Positions 11,993 to 22,985 of a stretch of 64,000 nucleotides of DNA are shown here, in pieces; the first letter of the stretch is position 1; each line of letters starts with the position of its first letter. Under the pieces are notes generated by a model. That model saw only the letters and a list, made by a program, of their open reading frames with translations. It was not told the DNA's origin and did no database searches. The DNA comes from Symbiodinium microadriaticum (Eukaryota > Sar > Dinophyceae > Suessiales > Symbiodiniaceae): positions 589,094 through 653,093 of the forward strand of contig LSRX01000286.1 in the NCBI GenBank assembly GCA_001939145.1, given 5' to 3'. A program made the position numbers and the translations under genes.

Positions 11993-12189
11993 GCTTGGAG
12001 TTTACGATTCGGGGCTTAGAGATTTCTTTGAAATGGCCCCTAAGCCATATAAACCCTCAACCCCTAAACCCTAAACCCCTAATCAACTAAACCCCTAAAC
12101 CCTTAACCCCTAAACCCTAAACCCCTAAACCCCTAGAAGTCTATCCCTGTTCGACTTGTCCAGAAAGTCACCTGGGTTTTGGGGTTGAG

Positions 12190-12291
12190 GGGTTACCTGG
12201 ACCCTATAAACCCTACCTTTTTAGGGCTTCTTCTTTTGATTTCTTTCTATAAGTCCTTAAAACAGGTAGGCTCTTCAGGGTCTAGGTAGGG
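12190..12291. mobile_element. Family D copy, reverse
   Basis: CCTACCTTTTTAGGGCTTCT at the left and AGGGTCTAGGTAGG at the right. Confidence 0.75.
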
Positions 12292-12484
12292 TTGAGCGGT
12301 TTAGGGTTTTAGTAGGGTGTAGGGAAATCTATAGTTCCTAAACCCTAAACCCACTAAATGGGTTAGGGTTCGTCTGTTCTTGGGCGGGGGGCATCCACTT
12401 CAGACTGAACAGACCCTTGAGGGTCCACGTACCCGAATAGCATCTGCTGTGGCCCTAGAGTTGTTGTTGTAAGGCCAAACCCTA

Positions 12485-12705
12485 AGGCTCTAAGGACTCA
12501 TATTTTGAGGCTGTCCGGCCCAAATACCGTACTATATAAGGCTTTTGGGCTATTTTGAGCCTTAGGGAAAGTGTAGACTGCTTAGGGACGAGGAAGACGG
12601 GAATTCCTTTTCATGGCTTTCCCTAACCCTAAGGCACAAAATAGCCCAAAAGCCTTATATAGTATGGTATTTGGGCCCAAAAGCCATAAAAATATGAGTC
12701 TTTAG
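12485..12705. mobile_element. Family H, large inverted repeat
   Basis: Two arms of about 75 bp in inverse orientation, at about 12488-12562 and 12628-12703. They share AAGGACTCATATTTT-like ends and ACTATATAAGGCTTTTGGGC, about 65 bp apart. A single arm recurs at 57948-58006. Confidence 0.75.
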
Positions 12706-12746
12706 AGATTTAGGATAAAGCCTTGCCCTGTAAGTGCAGCAGCCAG

Positions 12747-12819
12747 GTGCAGTTCCGACGGCCCTTTGCAACGGACGACCTCTCCGACATTACGCTTCCT
12801 GCTACTTGCTCCACCATGG
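12747..12819 (+). CDS. Candidate exon, unrecognised
   Basis: It follows CAGCCAG, ends before GTAAAT, and encodes VQFRRPFATDDLSDI and TLPATCSTM. Good splice edges on both sides. Confidence 0.45.
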
Positions 12820-13471
12820 GTAAATTGCTGTTCCTGTCTCTGTGTGTGTGCATGTTCCAGACTAACGTCCCCTTTGAGATACTTAGCGCAGAGGCCTGAG
12901 TAAAGCCTTGAACCCTAAACCCTAAAACCCAGAACTAAACCCTAAAACCTAAACCCTAAACCCTAAAACCCTGAACCCTATCCTAAACCCTAAAACCCCA
13001 AACCAACCCGAAGCGATAGTCTCCTGAAGGGTAACCTTCTTAAGCAAAAGGCCCCAAGCCTTGCTCCCGGTTTTAAGGCCCGGCTGTGGCCGCAGCCCAA
13101 CATGCCTCAGGCCCACAGCCACCTACATGGATTCCCTAACCCTCCCTGCCGAAATTTTCATACAACCTACATACAGCCCTCCTGCAAGCTTCGAAAAGCC
13201 GCTGAAAAGCCGTTGTCTTTGTAGTATGGAGTTCTTACAGCAGCCGAGTGGAACTCTCATTATTCGAGCACTTCCGACACTGAGTGCCTACACTTGGAGA
13301 GGGCCAAAGTCCCCATACAGCGTAGTCACTTGGCCAAGAATCCTGAATCCTATACCTTAAGGTGTTTTAGGGCTTCGGGCTTCTTTTATGGGAACCTTTG
13401 AAGAACCACAGTGGGTAAACCCTAAACCCTAAACCCTCATAGTGGGTCCTCATAGACCCTGTGGGGAGCAG

Positions 13472-13530
13472 GTTCGCAGCGCCAAGATTGGCCTGATCTT
13501 TGCCTTCGCCCGGAAAGATCCCTTCGAGAC
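13472..13530 (+). CDS. Candidate exon, unrecognised
   Basis: It follows GGGAGCAG, ends before GTAAAG, and encodes VRSAKIGLIFAFARKDPFE. It leaves two bases that complete a threonine codon with the exon at 14883. Confidence 0.45.
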
Positions 13531-14334
13531 GTAAAGTTGGCCGCACCCAGAGGGAGCCCGATAGGGTGTTTAGGGTTTGGGGTTTAGGGCTCAGATGTTG
13601 GGCAGGGTTGGGAAGGACTTTCAGGTTTTGTTTTTTCAGGGTTTAGGGTTCAGGGTCAGGGGTTCAGGGTTTAGGGTTCAGTGGTTACGGTTTAGGGTCC
13701 TGCACTGGCTCTACAGGGGCTGCAGCGTTCGAGTTTGCTTCATCTCGAAAACAAGAGGTCTACGAGCGGTCTAGGGCTTGTCTAGTGCTCAGGGGTTTTG
13801 GGGTTTAGGGTTTAGTTTTGAGACACCATGCTTGAAGGTTCATAGGTAGTTGCAAGTCCGGTCATATGTCCTGATGTGGTAACGTATCATTGGCTGTACC
13901 AAGGAGGTAGCGACAAGAAATAGCAATACGGGGCATCCATGTCTCGAAATTTGAACGAACAGGACTTCAACTCCTGTGTGAATACTATGTCAGGGCGAAA
14001 GTTCGTCGCATCCGCAAGTTCTATGGTACGTATACTTAAACACCCCGTTCCCCCCTAGACTTCTCCAAGAACTGAAGTCGTGGGGCCCGGAGGTTGCAAA
14101 ACTCTCTAAACGTTATGATCCCGAACCCTCCAGGCAACTACTATATAGGGCCCTAGGGGCTCTAGTACTCTATATAGTAGGTACCTGGAGGGTTAGGGGA
14201 TGGTTTAGGGTAGGGTTTGGGGTTTAGGGTTTAGGGTGTTAATTTCTCCGCTGGCCAGGACACCTAAAATGCACTTGCTTGTACTCCGTGTCCTCCACCG
14301 ACAAAAGACATTAAGCTACGATGAACCTTTCATC

Positions 14335-14605
14335 CCGGTGATGTATCAACTGGAAGGCACGCCTGGTGCCAGAAACCACGGTATTTCCAGCCCCAATAGC
14401 GCATATGAAAGTTGTTGCGGTTCTAAAAAGCTCGTAGTTGGATTTCTGTTGAGGATGACCGGTGCGTCTTATGGGTGTGCACCTGGTTCAGCCTTGACAT
14501 CTTCGTAAAGAACGTACCTGCACTTCATTGTGTGTTGCGGCATTTAAGACATTTGCTTTGTTTGCATTGGAAGAAAAAGAGTGTTTCACGCAACCAAGAC
14601 TGCAT
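14335..14605 (+). pseudogene. 18S rRNA pseudogene fragment (530 loop and V4)
   Basis: The segment aligns by eye to the small-subunit rRNA of dinoflagellates: GTGCCAGAAACCACGG where the universal 530 loop has GTGCCAGCAGCCGCGG, then CCCCAATAGCGCATATG, AAGTTGTTGCGG, AAAAAGCTCGTAGTTGG, ATTTCTGTTGAGGATGACCGG and GAGTGTTTCACGCA. Substitutions and small indels hit near-invariant positions, so it is non-functional. It covers only the middle of the gene. It lies between candidate exons at 13472 and 14883 whose phases match, hence probably inside an intron. A short ORF across it is not a protein gene. Confidence 0.85.
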
Positions 14606-14882
14606 ATCCCTGAATCCTGTGACCCTTGCTGAACAGCATTCCCTGAACACCAGAAATACTAACCGTCCTAACCCCAAATCCCACACCCTCAACAGCCCTA
14701 CACTCAACTCCTGCAGCCATAAGACATTAATTGACCTTTACCCATAGGCTCCATAGTAGCTCTTTTTTGGCTTTACCTTTATAAGATCCTAACCACCAGA
14801 AGGAACTATGATGGAACCTGTGGGTATATAACTAACCTTCAAGCTTCTTCAACCCCCAAGACCACGATGCCTTACATTCAAG

Positions 14883-14956
14883 GTACTTGGAGCAGCACTT
14901 CTCAACGTCTACGGGCTATGTGGACCTGCCTTGGAATTTAGACTGCGCCGTGGCGA
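14883..14956 (+). CDS. Candidate exon, unrecognised
   Basis: It follows CATTCAAG, ends before GTATCC, and encodes YLEQHFSTSTGYVDLP and WNLDCAVA. It joins in phase to 13472-13530, reading KDPFETYLEQHF across the join. The 18S pseudogene lies in the intervening intron. Confidence 0.5.
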
Positions 14957-15377
14957 GTATCCCTAGGGGTCCATGTGCTCAATCCTTTAACCCAACACTT
15001 GCTCTTCATATTGTTGGGGTCGTGATAGACCTTTTAAACTCCATAAGCCTTTCATAAGCTCTACTAAGCCCTAAACCCTAAACCCTATAAGTCTCATTAA
15101 ACCCTACAAACCCCAAGCGCTAAACCCTTTCCCAAATTTTTGGCCCGGCGTTTTTGTTGGTTAGCTTTCACCCTTTCTGGTAATGGTCAATCTATAATTT
15201 AACAGAGGATCAGAAGCCTAAACCCGCAACCCCAAAACCTTTTAGGGCCTGTTAGGGTGGCCTTCAAGACTTTCGTACTACTGCAGTACCATTGCACGAC
15301 TACTGAACTACTGCTGTACCACTACCCCTTGTTGGTTTTGAATATCAGCTAAACTCCTACTGCTACCTACTGCTGTA

Positions 15378-15381
15378 GAAG

Positions 15382-15426
<45 letters not shown>

Positions 15427-15452
15427 CACTACTACTACTACTACCACTACTG

Positions 15453-15516
<64 letters not shown>
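15378..15516. repeat. CTA trinucleotide repeat
   Basis: About 45 units with a few CCA and GCC interruptions; poly-Ser and poly-Val frames here are artefacts. Confidence 0.92.
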
Positions 15517-15769
15517 ATGGCCCCATGCTTTCAGCTCAAAGCCTGAGAATCTGTGCCCAAGGTGCTCCAGGCACATTTTTTGAAATGGCCACGACCGCAC
15601 CTTGGCAACAACGGGGTCCTGCCGTTTCGAGCGTCACGGATCTTTGTATAAGTTCGAAGTGAGTTGTGAGAGCTTGGAACCTACCTATGGCTATAGAGTC
15701 ATAACCTACCCCCGGGTTAGGGTACCTTGTCCGGGTATGGCTAGGCAACCCTTTATTGCAGAGTGTACA

Positions 15770-15860
15770 CCTAGACCCTAAAGAACCTACCTGTTTTAAG
15801 GACTTATATGAAGACATCGTAGTAAAGAGCCCTAAAAAGGTAAGCTTTATAGGTCCAGAT
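15770..15860. mobile_element. Family D copy
   Basis: CCTAGACCCTAAAGAACC at the left, a diverged complement at the right. Confidence 0.75.
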
Positions 15861-16035
15861 ACTCCTTAAAGGAGTTGGTTTTGGGAATCCCCGAGACTCG
15901 CTAGGGAACCCTTGGCCCACCCCTTGGTCCTCAACACCCGATAGAAGCCCTTCACCTTGCAACAACCCAAGCGAATAGCCCTTGCACAAGCCGATGACCA
16001 GTTTGGGTTCTAACCTGCAAGTACGCAAGATGTTA

Positions 16036-16178
16036 TATATATATATACATTTATATTTATTTATTTATTTGTTTATTTATTTATATTTAAATAAATAAAT
16101 ATATAATTATATATATATACATACATACATACATACATGCATACATACATACATACATACATACATACATACATACAT
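16036..16178. repeat. AT-rich microsatellites
   Basis: TTTA and TAAA units, then a run of about 16 CATA tetramers. Confidence 0.88.
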
Positions 16179-16422
16179 GGGAACGTAGACTCCTAATTGT
16201 AAGCCTTGTTCCGCTTGTTCCCCAGACTTACGAGATCATAACCTCTGTAGGATCCTGTCTGTAAGCATGAGAACATACCCTCCTCTTTGGTGGGTTTTGA
16301 GAGGGTTTTGAGAGTACCTGGAAGTATCCCAGTCTTGCTATACACGCTCTAAAACCTAAAATTGCAAGGCCCTGAACCCTAAACACCCTAAAGCCCGAAA
16401 CCATAAGCTCCCTTGATCCGGT

Positions 16423-16523
16423 TGATGATATAAATCCTGCATGACCCATGATAAGGAATCTACCATAAGTCCCATAGTTTAGGGTCCTTAAGTCAAGGTC
16501 AGGCAGGATTTGTATCATCAACC
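16423..16523. mobile_element. Family F inverted-repeat element
   Basis: TTGATGATATAAATCCTGCA at the left and GCAGGATTTGTATCATCAA at the right around CATAGTTTAGGGTCCTTAAG. Other copies: 23875-23953, 58349-58444, and 41325-41399 with the left arm lost. Confidence 0.82.
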
Positions 16524-16552
16524 GTCTGTCTCCCCTAGACTGGCGGTGCCAG

Positions 16553-16605
16553 GAGTGCAAAGCTTGCGACAAGGGCTTCTTCCGACCTGCCCCCTGGCTT
16601 TTCAG
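16553..16605 (+). CDS. Candidate cysteine-rich exon
   Basis: It follows GGTGCCAG, just downstream of a family F element, and encodes ECKACDKGFFRPAPW. Including the bases before it gives a CxxCxxC pattern. Edges uncertain. Confidence 0.35.
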
Positions 16606-17000
16606 AAGAGCCGCCCTTTCCTTACAGGGATCTTGAAAGCGCGATGCAGGGTTCCACAGGATTCCTAGGGTTTTCCGGTTTGGGGTTTAGGGTTTATGGG
16701 ATTTAGGGTTTAGGGCTTAGGGTGTTGGGATTCAGGTTTGAGGGCTTTAGGACCCAGCGGGCTTCCCAGGGTGCTAAAGGCAAGTAGATCCTTTGAGAAA
16801 AGTCTGATCTTCACTCATCGATTGGTGGGACACAGTTTGTGTGTGTGCGTCTTCTCACGTTTAGATCCTGTATAAGGGATCTGGCTTTAGACTCTAGGGA
16901 ATATAGGGGCTCTGGTAGCGACTTGGGGTTTTGCAGGGCTCACGGTGTAAAGCCTTCCGGTCTCGAGGAGTGCAGGTTCCACTACATTTCGACTGTACAT

Positions 17001-17100
17001 GGTTAGTTTTCCAAATTATGGTCCCTTTTAGAGTCCTTTTCATAAGGGTGCCGTACTATATTGGGAACCAAAAAGGGACCCTAATTTAGAGAACTACCCA
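17001..17100. mobile_element. Family A copy
   Basis: Full length with the core in the same orientation as 8604-8704. Confidence 0.8.
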
Positions 17101-17207
17101 TATTTTTGGTTTAGCCATTGAGGGGCCAGAAAGTTGGAGCATGCTTAAAGACACATGCTCGTCAAGTACATCGCAAAGTACCCGAGCAGTCATCACCCAT
17201 CACCCAT

Positions 17208-17292
17208 ACCTGGACCCCAAAAGTATGTAAAATTACAGGCTCTTTGTGGGTCTTGGGCTATTGTTTTACTTACCTTTGGGGGTTTTAGGTAT
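17208..17292. mobile_element. Family I copy
   Basis: Directly upstream of the candidate exon 17340-17391, so probably in its preceding intron. Confidence 0.8.
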
Positions 17293-17339
17293 TCCAACTC
17301 TTCTTCAAGTGTAGCATTTCGTGTTCGCGAAAGATTCAG

Positions 17340-17391
17340 GCACCGATTGTTGGAAGCATTCCATGGATTCTATCGGGAACTTATACGGTTT
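17340..17391 (+). CDS. Candidate exon, unrecognised
   Basis: It follows AGATTCAG, ends before GTGTAG, and encodes HRLLEAFHGFYRELIRF. The frame is open further upstream (SVAFRVRERF), so the exon may be longer. Confidence 0.4.
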
Positions 17392-17793
17392 GTGTAGGAT
17401 GAAAGCGGCAAAGTGGTGAGAGTTCATGCTGCCACCCTTTCACGTATGTAAGTACAACAGATTTCCGTATTCTGTGTGGACATCATGTTAGAAGCCTGCA
17501 TCGATCCCAGGAATATTCCTTATGGTTCCTATTCTGCGTATAGTATCCCCTATTGAACCTTATATGAGCCCCTAGAAATCAGAACGCCGTAGACAAAAGA
17601 AAAGCCTTGCCTTCGCGTTAAAACGACAGAAGCGTGTAGATGCGTGTCTCAGCCCTGGGTCTGATGCGTAATAAGCTTCGGGTTTAGGGGTTTAGGGAAG
17701 TTTAGGGTTTATAGGGTTTAGCACTAGACTGGTTACCTGGACCAGCAAACATGCAGAATCGTAGCTTTGTACAGGTGTTGGTCCATTATTTGC

Positions 17794-18030
17794 CTACTTT
17801 CGGGGGTTGAGGGTAAGATCCGCTTCTCTCAGGCGAACACCTCCGTCTATGCCTGCATCCGAACTCCTCCAGGGACATTTCAGACGCTTCGCAGCATGTA
17901 CTGTAGGTGTGAGGCTCATCATGCTGCGCAGTTGCGATAGTTGCGCTGGCAATCGCTGTTTGAGGTCTCTCATTCCAACTTTCGCCATGTGGAATTTCTG
18001 CCCTGCATCGGTTACTCGTGCGATGTTCAC
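17794..18030 (-). CDS. Possible minus-strand exon
   Basis: The minus frame encodes NIARVTDAGQKFHMAKVG and AQLSQLRSMMSLTPT. The block 17770-18180 has no telomere-like repeat. Strand is unsure because overlapping plus and minus frames are both open. Confidence 0.35.
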   Translation of the reverse strand: MNIARVTDAGQKFHMAKVGMRDLKQRLPAQLSQLRSMMSLTPTVHAAKRLKCPWRSSDAGIDGGVRLREADLTLNPRK

Positions 18031-18200
18031 TGCTTTCTCTGCATGGCAAAATGAATTAGGCTGAACTGCCTAGGGTATGCTTTCAAGATGACGGAGCGAC
18101 GAAGCGATGTCACATTGTTTCGCAGCTGATCTCGGGTGTTTCCTGTACATTTGCCCATGCCAAGAAACGCTGTCCCGCGTGGTTTGCTAAGAGTATTCTT

Positions 18201-18262
18201 TATACATACATACATACATACATACATACATACATAGATAGATAGAACACACACACACACAT
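18201..18262. repeat. TACA and CA repeats
   Basis: A short TACA run, then GATA units and CACACA. Confidence 0.85.
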
Positions 18263-19188
18263 ATGTGGCGCCAGATTTAGAGACATATCAAGCCCGCGAC
18301 ATGTAGCAGCACGGTTTGTATGCATTTCGAGAAAAGCACGACTGTGTCGATTTTTGGGCCAGGTCCTTGACCAGGCCCGTGTATGTATGTATGGAAGCAG
18401 CGTGTAGAGTCGATTGGAACAGGTGGGTGCGGATCTTGGGGGGGGAGCATATAATTAACACACATATATGTATATATATATATATATGTACATTCATTCA
18501 GGTTCTCGGCAGCATCGCATGATGTGCTTGCGATCAGCCTCGGCATGTCGTCTCACGCGTGTTTTGTTTGGGGATCGGGGGATGCTGACATCATGCACAT
18601 GTCAGTGGGATGAATACGGTCAGCGGTCACATTCCTGAATTCCTAAGCTTTTAAGAATACAGTACCAGGAACGTATATCAGTTGTTTCTATATACGGGTT
18701 CGTGAACTTTTCCGCCCGACGGGCTTAGAAGGGCTGAGGGTTTAAGAGCTAAATCTCGTTCCAAACTGGAAGTTTTTGGGGTGAAGGACTAGTCACCAGT
18801 CGGTTTCACTTGAGCTCATAAGCCACACCAGGGCGCTGAATGAAAGCATTCAGTGCAGATTGTGGCACCGCTGAACCCTTAACCCTCAACCAACCTGCGA
18901 GTATGGCTAGCGCCTCGCATCTTGGACCTGTGGAACCAACGACGCCATAACCAGTGAACCCGGACCACCTAAGATCGGGGCGGTACTGATTTGTAGTTGT
19001 ATGCCCGTGTAGTCGAAGTTTGTATCTCGAAATCATGTAAATCCCAACACCTTCCTGGACTCCCTAAAACCTACCTTTGTAGGGCTCCTTATGATTTCTT
19101 TATATAAGTCCTTAAGACGGTAGATTCCTTGGGTCTAGGTTGTTAATATTAACCTAGGATCCTCGTTTAAACGAAAATTAGCATGCAG

Positions 19189-19298
19189 GAACGAGACGGG
19201 CCAAGCATCAGCGAAGCCGTGCAAAGCGGGCTTCACCACCCCTGCAACTGGTGCCATCCATGACTTCGCAGCTTTGGCAGATCTTGGCTCTGACGAAT
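19189..19298 (+). CDS. Candidate cysteine-rich exon
   Basis: It follows GCATGCAG, ends before the classical donor GTAAGG, and encodes KPCKAGFTTPATGAIHDFA and ALADLGSDE. The last base begins a codon that a G-initial exon would probably make Cys or Gly. This resembles a cysteine-rich receptor ectodomain repeat. Confidence 0.5.
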
Positions 19299-19322
19299 GT
19301 AAGGGTTTAGGGTTTATGTCTA

Positions 19323-19422
19323 AGGGTAGTTCTGTAAACTCGGGTCCCCTTTTAGAGCCCTTTCCATAAGGGTGACGCACTATATTGGGACCTAAAATGG
19401 GACCCTAATTTAGAGAACTACG
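19323..19422. mobile_element. Family A copy
   Basis: Full length, left arm diverged; it follows the candidate exon 19189-19298 and may lie in its intron. Confidence 0.8.
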
Positions 19423-19762
19423 AATGTAGGGGCGTGACCTGGGGATCCAATATCCTTTTGTTTGAATGAAGCGTTGTTTTGGCAAGATTTATACTTGTCA
19501 AGACTATCACCTATGGCTACGGGGTCATAGCCTGATAACTTGTTCTGTTTGGCGCTCGAGGGAACGAGTTGCAGTTCCAGCCATCTTGTTAACAGTCGCA
19601 ATATACATCTGCGCAAGACGATGTTCCAACTATACAGGGCCCCATACCAAGGTGAGGTGTAAGAAGGCTTATTTGTTGATTTGTTGATGCCCCATACTGT
19701 ACTCGAACTTAGCCATGGCTGACTAGCACTGTTTTGTGATGGAAGTCAGGAGTAGGAGTGTC

Positions 19763-19858
19763 TCCTACGGTCGCATGTACCTATCTAGTATATCCTTAGG
19801 CCTTGAAGTAGGAACCCCTGCAAGGGCTAAGCATTTTAGGTACATGGAGCCTTAGGGC
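19763..19858. mobile_element. Family B copy, diverged
   Basis: The arms are recognisable (GCATGTACCTATCTAGTATA and TTTTAGGTACATGGAGCC); the centre is rearranged. Confidence 0.65.
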
Positions 19859-20195
19859 TTCTAGGCGTCGTCGACTGGAGAATCCTGCTGCCTAGCATCG
19901 AAACCTTTCAAGAAGCCGCAGCCCCAAAACCTAAAGCCCGAAACCCTTAAGCCCCAAACACTGAGCCCTTACCCTTCAGAGCATATTCCTGGAATCCACC
20001 TAAACCCTAAACCCTAAACCCTAGCCTGGAATCCCAAGCGCAAAGCAGCCAAGGAATGCGTCTGCCCGGGTCCGTCTCTCTCCGTGCCGCGCGGGAGGCT
20101 CTTGAAGCCCCGTTCCTTTCAGGGTTCCTTTAAGGGTTCCTTTAAGGGTTCCTTCAAGGGTTCCCTTAAGGTTTTCTGTAGGGTTCCGGTTGCTT

Positions 20196-20292
20196 TACCC
20201 ATAGGCTCCTAAGTAGTTCCTTTTTATAGCGCATATTTAGAATCCTATAAGGTAATCCCAAAAAGGAACTACTAAGGAGCCTATGGGTAAAG
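20196..20292. mobile_element. Family G inverted-repeat element
   Basis: TACCCATAGGCTCCTAAGTA and its complement flank GCATATTTAGAATCCTATAA. Other copies: 1702-1803, 14739-14830, 27326-27421 (opposite core), and a right half at 39787-39841. Confidence 0.85.
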
Positions 20293-20516
20293 GAGCCTTC
20301 ATTAGAGGAACCCTGAACCCCTAAAGGAACTCGCGAAGGTTCCGTCAGGTTCAGGGGTCAGGGTATCTACTCTGATGGCGAAGGTTTCAGGGTTTCAGGG
20401 TCTGCAATGTAGGCCTTCTCTACGGAGTATAGACGTTTGGGCGTTGTTGATACAAGGTTCTCATGGGGCTTTGTGAGGTTATGCTGACGCTTCTTTGTAG
20501 TGTTTGAAAAGGGCGG

Positions 20517-20590
20517 TCTCTCTCTCTGTCTCTCTCTCTCTCTGTCGCTATATATATATATATATATATATATACATACATATGTACGTG
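20517..20590. repeat. CT and AT dinucleotide repeats
   Basis: CTCTCT with GT interruptions, followed by TATATA. A purer CT run lies at 21176-21210. Confidence 0.85.
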
Positions 20591-21167
20591 GTACCATATG
20601 TACATACATATAGGGTTGGTACTTTCAGATATTCTTAACTGGAGTGAGATGGGTCGTCGGAGGTACCATGTGGACATCTGCGACGGGGCCCCACGGCGTG
20701 ATTCACAGGCCATGGGCAGCGCACAGAAATTTCAGAAAGCCAGAGGCCTTTACGAGGCATTTCTCGGGCATTAAGTCCAATACTCTTCCCGAGCATTTTC
20801 TTATTCGAAGTGTGGCAGAATCGACCCCAAAGCCTGATGTGTATCATGAAGGCCCATATGTGCGCGAACCTTAAGCCCGATAGCTACTACAGGGCTCTCA
20901 GCTACCACAGAAAGCCACGAACTTCGGGTTTAGTTTTTTTTTGGGGGGGGGAGGGGGGCGTTTGCCAGCGAAGCCCTAAGCAATTGGGTTCAATGTTCTC
21001 CTTCAACGTCCAAGTTCCCGTACCGCAAAACCAAACCCAGGATCGAAACCCTCAACCCTCCTTGGGGTTAGGGTTTAGCGTTTAGGGTGTAGGGTTAAGG
21101 GTTTAGGGGCTTAGGGTTGAGGGTTTAGAGTTTAGGGTGTAGGGGTTAGGGGTCTAGGGGTTTAGGG

Positions 21168-21212
<45 letters not shown>

Positions 21213-21865
21213 ATATATATGTATATGTGTACATGTATGCTTTTGGACATGAGCTAGTTCAACAGGACTCTAATTTAGCAGCCAAGCGTTAGTGTTGTAG
21301 GGCAACGTATTTTTTTCCAGACGCCGCAAAGACTTGTAGCAAAATCCCAACAAGTTCATGACCATTTCTCTCGACCAAGCAGCCCCTGACTTGCATTGTG
21401 AAGTGCTCATATACTTTCCCGGCACGGTCCAAGTACTCATCTTCAAGTCCGCGCTACTACGCTGTGGATGGTTTCTGGCTAGATACCCTACTTTTTGGAC
21501 ACTTGGGCATTTCGGGCCTGAAGGTTGCATACCTTAGCCCCGACAACATACCTTTAAAAGGCACCATACAGGGAGTATACGCCCGAAGAGCAGGTAGGTG
21601 TCTTAGGGTCCAGGGAATTCCCACAAAAAAAACAGTCTGAAACTAAGCCCTAAGCCCCAAACCCAAAACCTAAATCCCCCTAAACCCTAAACCCTGAACC
21701 CTAAATTTAAACCCCAAGCCCAAAACCCAAATCCCAAACCTCAAACTCTGAAACCCTAAACCCCAAGCCCTAAACCCTAAACCCCAAACCCAAAAGATCT
21801 GAAACCCTAAGCCCCAAGCCCAAAACCTTATAATCCCAAACCCAAAAGATCTGGGCATGCGCCAG

Positions 21866-21916
21866 GGCCTTCTAACGCGCTGCGGCCGACTGGGGAACTG
21901 CCTCGACTGCCCCGAG
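21866..21916 (+). CDS. Candidate cysteine-rich exon, 51 nt
   Basis: It follows GCGCCAG, ends before GTTCCC, and encodes GLLTRCGRLGNCLDCPE, phase 0 to 0. It is compatible with the exon at 22588. Confidence 0.42.
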
Positions 21917-21926
21917 GTTCCCTGGG

Positions 21927-22102
21927 AGTTTAGGGTTTAGGGTTTAGGGGTTTAGGGTTTAGGGGTTTAGGGTTTGGGGTTTAGGGTTTAGGGGTTTAGG
22001 GTTTAGGGGTTTAGGGGTTTAGGGTTTAGTGGTTTAGGGGTTTAGGGGTTTAGGTTTAGGGTTTTAGGGGTTTAGGGTTTAGGGTTTATAGGGTTTAGGG
22101 GA
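21927..22102. repeat. Longest clean telomere-like tract, TTTAGGG strand
   Basis: About 175 bp of TTTAGGG and TTTAGGGG units with few errors, directly after the candidate exon at 21866-21916. Confidence 0.88.
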
Positions 22103-22186
22103 CATGTGGACTTCGGGGCGTTGAAGGGTTTAAGGTTTGGCTTGTAGGAGTTTGAAGCTCTTACGGTTATGTTAGTTAGGTACCCT

Positions 22187-22286
22187 AAGGGTCCATGTGC
22201 CCAACTAGTAGATACTTTGGCGCCAAAGTTCCCAAATAAGGACTACTTTAAGGCAAAAGTATATACTATTTAGGTACATGGACACT
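22187..22286. mobile_element. Family B copy
   Basis: Complete with GGGTCCATGTGCCC at the left and GTACATGGACACT at the right. Confidence 0.78.
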
Positions 22287-22373
22287 CCGGGGTATTTATA
22301 TTTTGTTAGAGGGTTTGGTTGGCTTTGATGTTGTGTTGCTCAGAATCTGCAGAGGTTGGGCTTATGGCCTATG

Positions 22374-22523
22374 CTAGGCCTTAGACCCTTAACCTCTAAA
22401 CCGGAAGCATCTAAACCCTAAACCCTAAAATGTCGGTGCTCGCAATATTTCTCATAATACTAGGCCTTAGACCCTTAACCTCTAAACCGGAAGCATCTAA
22501 ACCCTAAACCCTAAAATGTCGGT
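22374..22523. repeat. Direct duplication, 86-bp period
   Basis: 22374-22437 and 22460-22523 are identical over 64 bp (from CTAGGCCTTAGACCC to AAAATGTCGGT), separated by 22 bp. Confidence 0.85.
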
Positions 22524-22587
22524 CTTAAAGGCCGTGAGGCTTTCATTCGCGGTACCTCTTCCGTGGTTGTCTGGCCGTCTCCCTCAG

Positions 22588-22630
22588 GAGGCCCATTTCT
22601 ATGCCTTTTCGTTGGGGTTCATGGATTTGG
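22588..22630 (+). CDS. Candidate exon, 43 nt
   Basis: It follows TCCCTCAG, ends before GTAAAG, and encodes EAHFYAFSLGFMDL. Confidence 0.45.
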
Positions 22631-22781
22631 GTAAAGCCCTGTACCCTCAACCCTGAAGATTAAAAGCAACCCTAAACCAGAAAGACCTAAACCCGACTCT
22701 AGTTATGAAGGGTCGTCTATGAATGCAGCTATCATCCCAGTCTTCTGAGGTTGGGTTTTGGATCCTAGAGTTGGCAATCCC

Positions 22782-22985
22782 TACGGCTCCATGTGCCTAT
22801 ATAGCATGTAAGTAGTTCTCAAATTAGGGCACTTTTTTCGCCTCCAAATACGGCACCCTTATACAAAGGACCCGAAAAGGGACCCTATAGTTGGAGAACT
22901 ACCCATGTATTTTAAGGCGTAAAGAGTTTCTAGATAAGTACTTTATGGCTGAAGCATATCCCATATAGGTACATGAATCCTTAGG
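22782..22985. mobile_element. Family B copy interrupted by family A
   Basis: Left arm CGGCTCCATGTGCCTATATA, then the family A insert, then the remainder ending ATATAGGTACATGAATCC. Confidence 0.75.
22810..22904. mobile_element. Family A copy nested in family B
   Basis: Flanked by CATGTA on both sides (22805-22810 and 22904-22909), a likely 6-bp target duplication, and sits inside the family B copy 22782-22985. Confidence 0.8.

Noticed and set aside
14236-14508. 90-codon open frame
   Set aside because: It overlies the 18S rRNA pseudogene; the nucleotide match to rRNA is far stronger than any protein signal.
15308-15600. Poly-Ser and poly-Val proteins
   Set aside because: Products of the CTA repeat in different frames.
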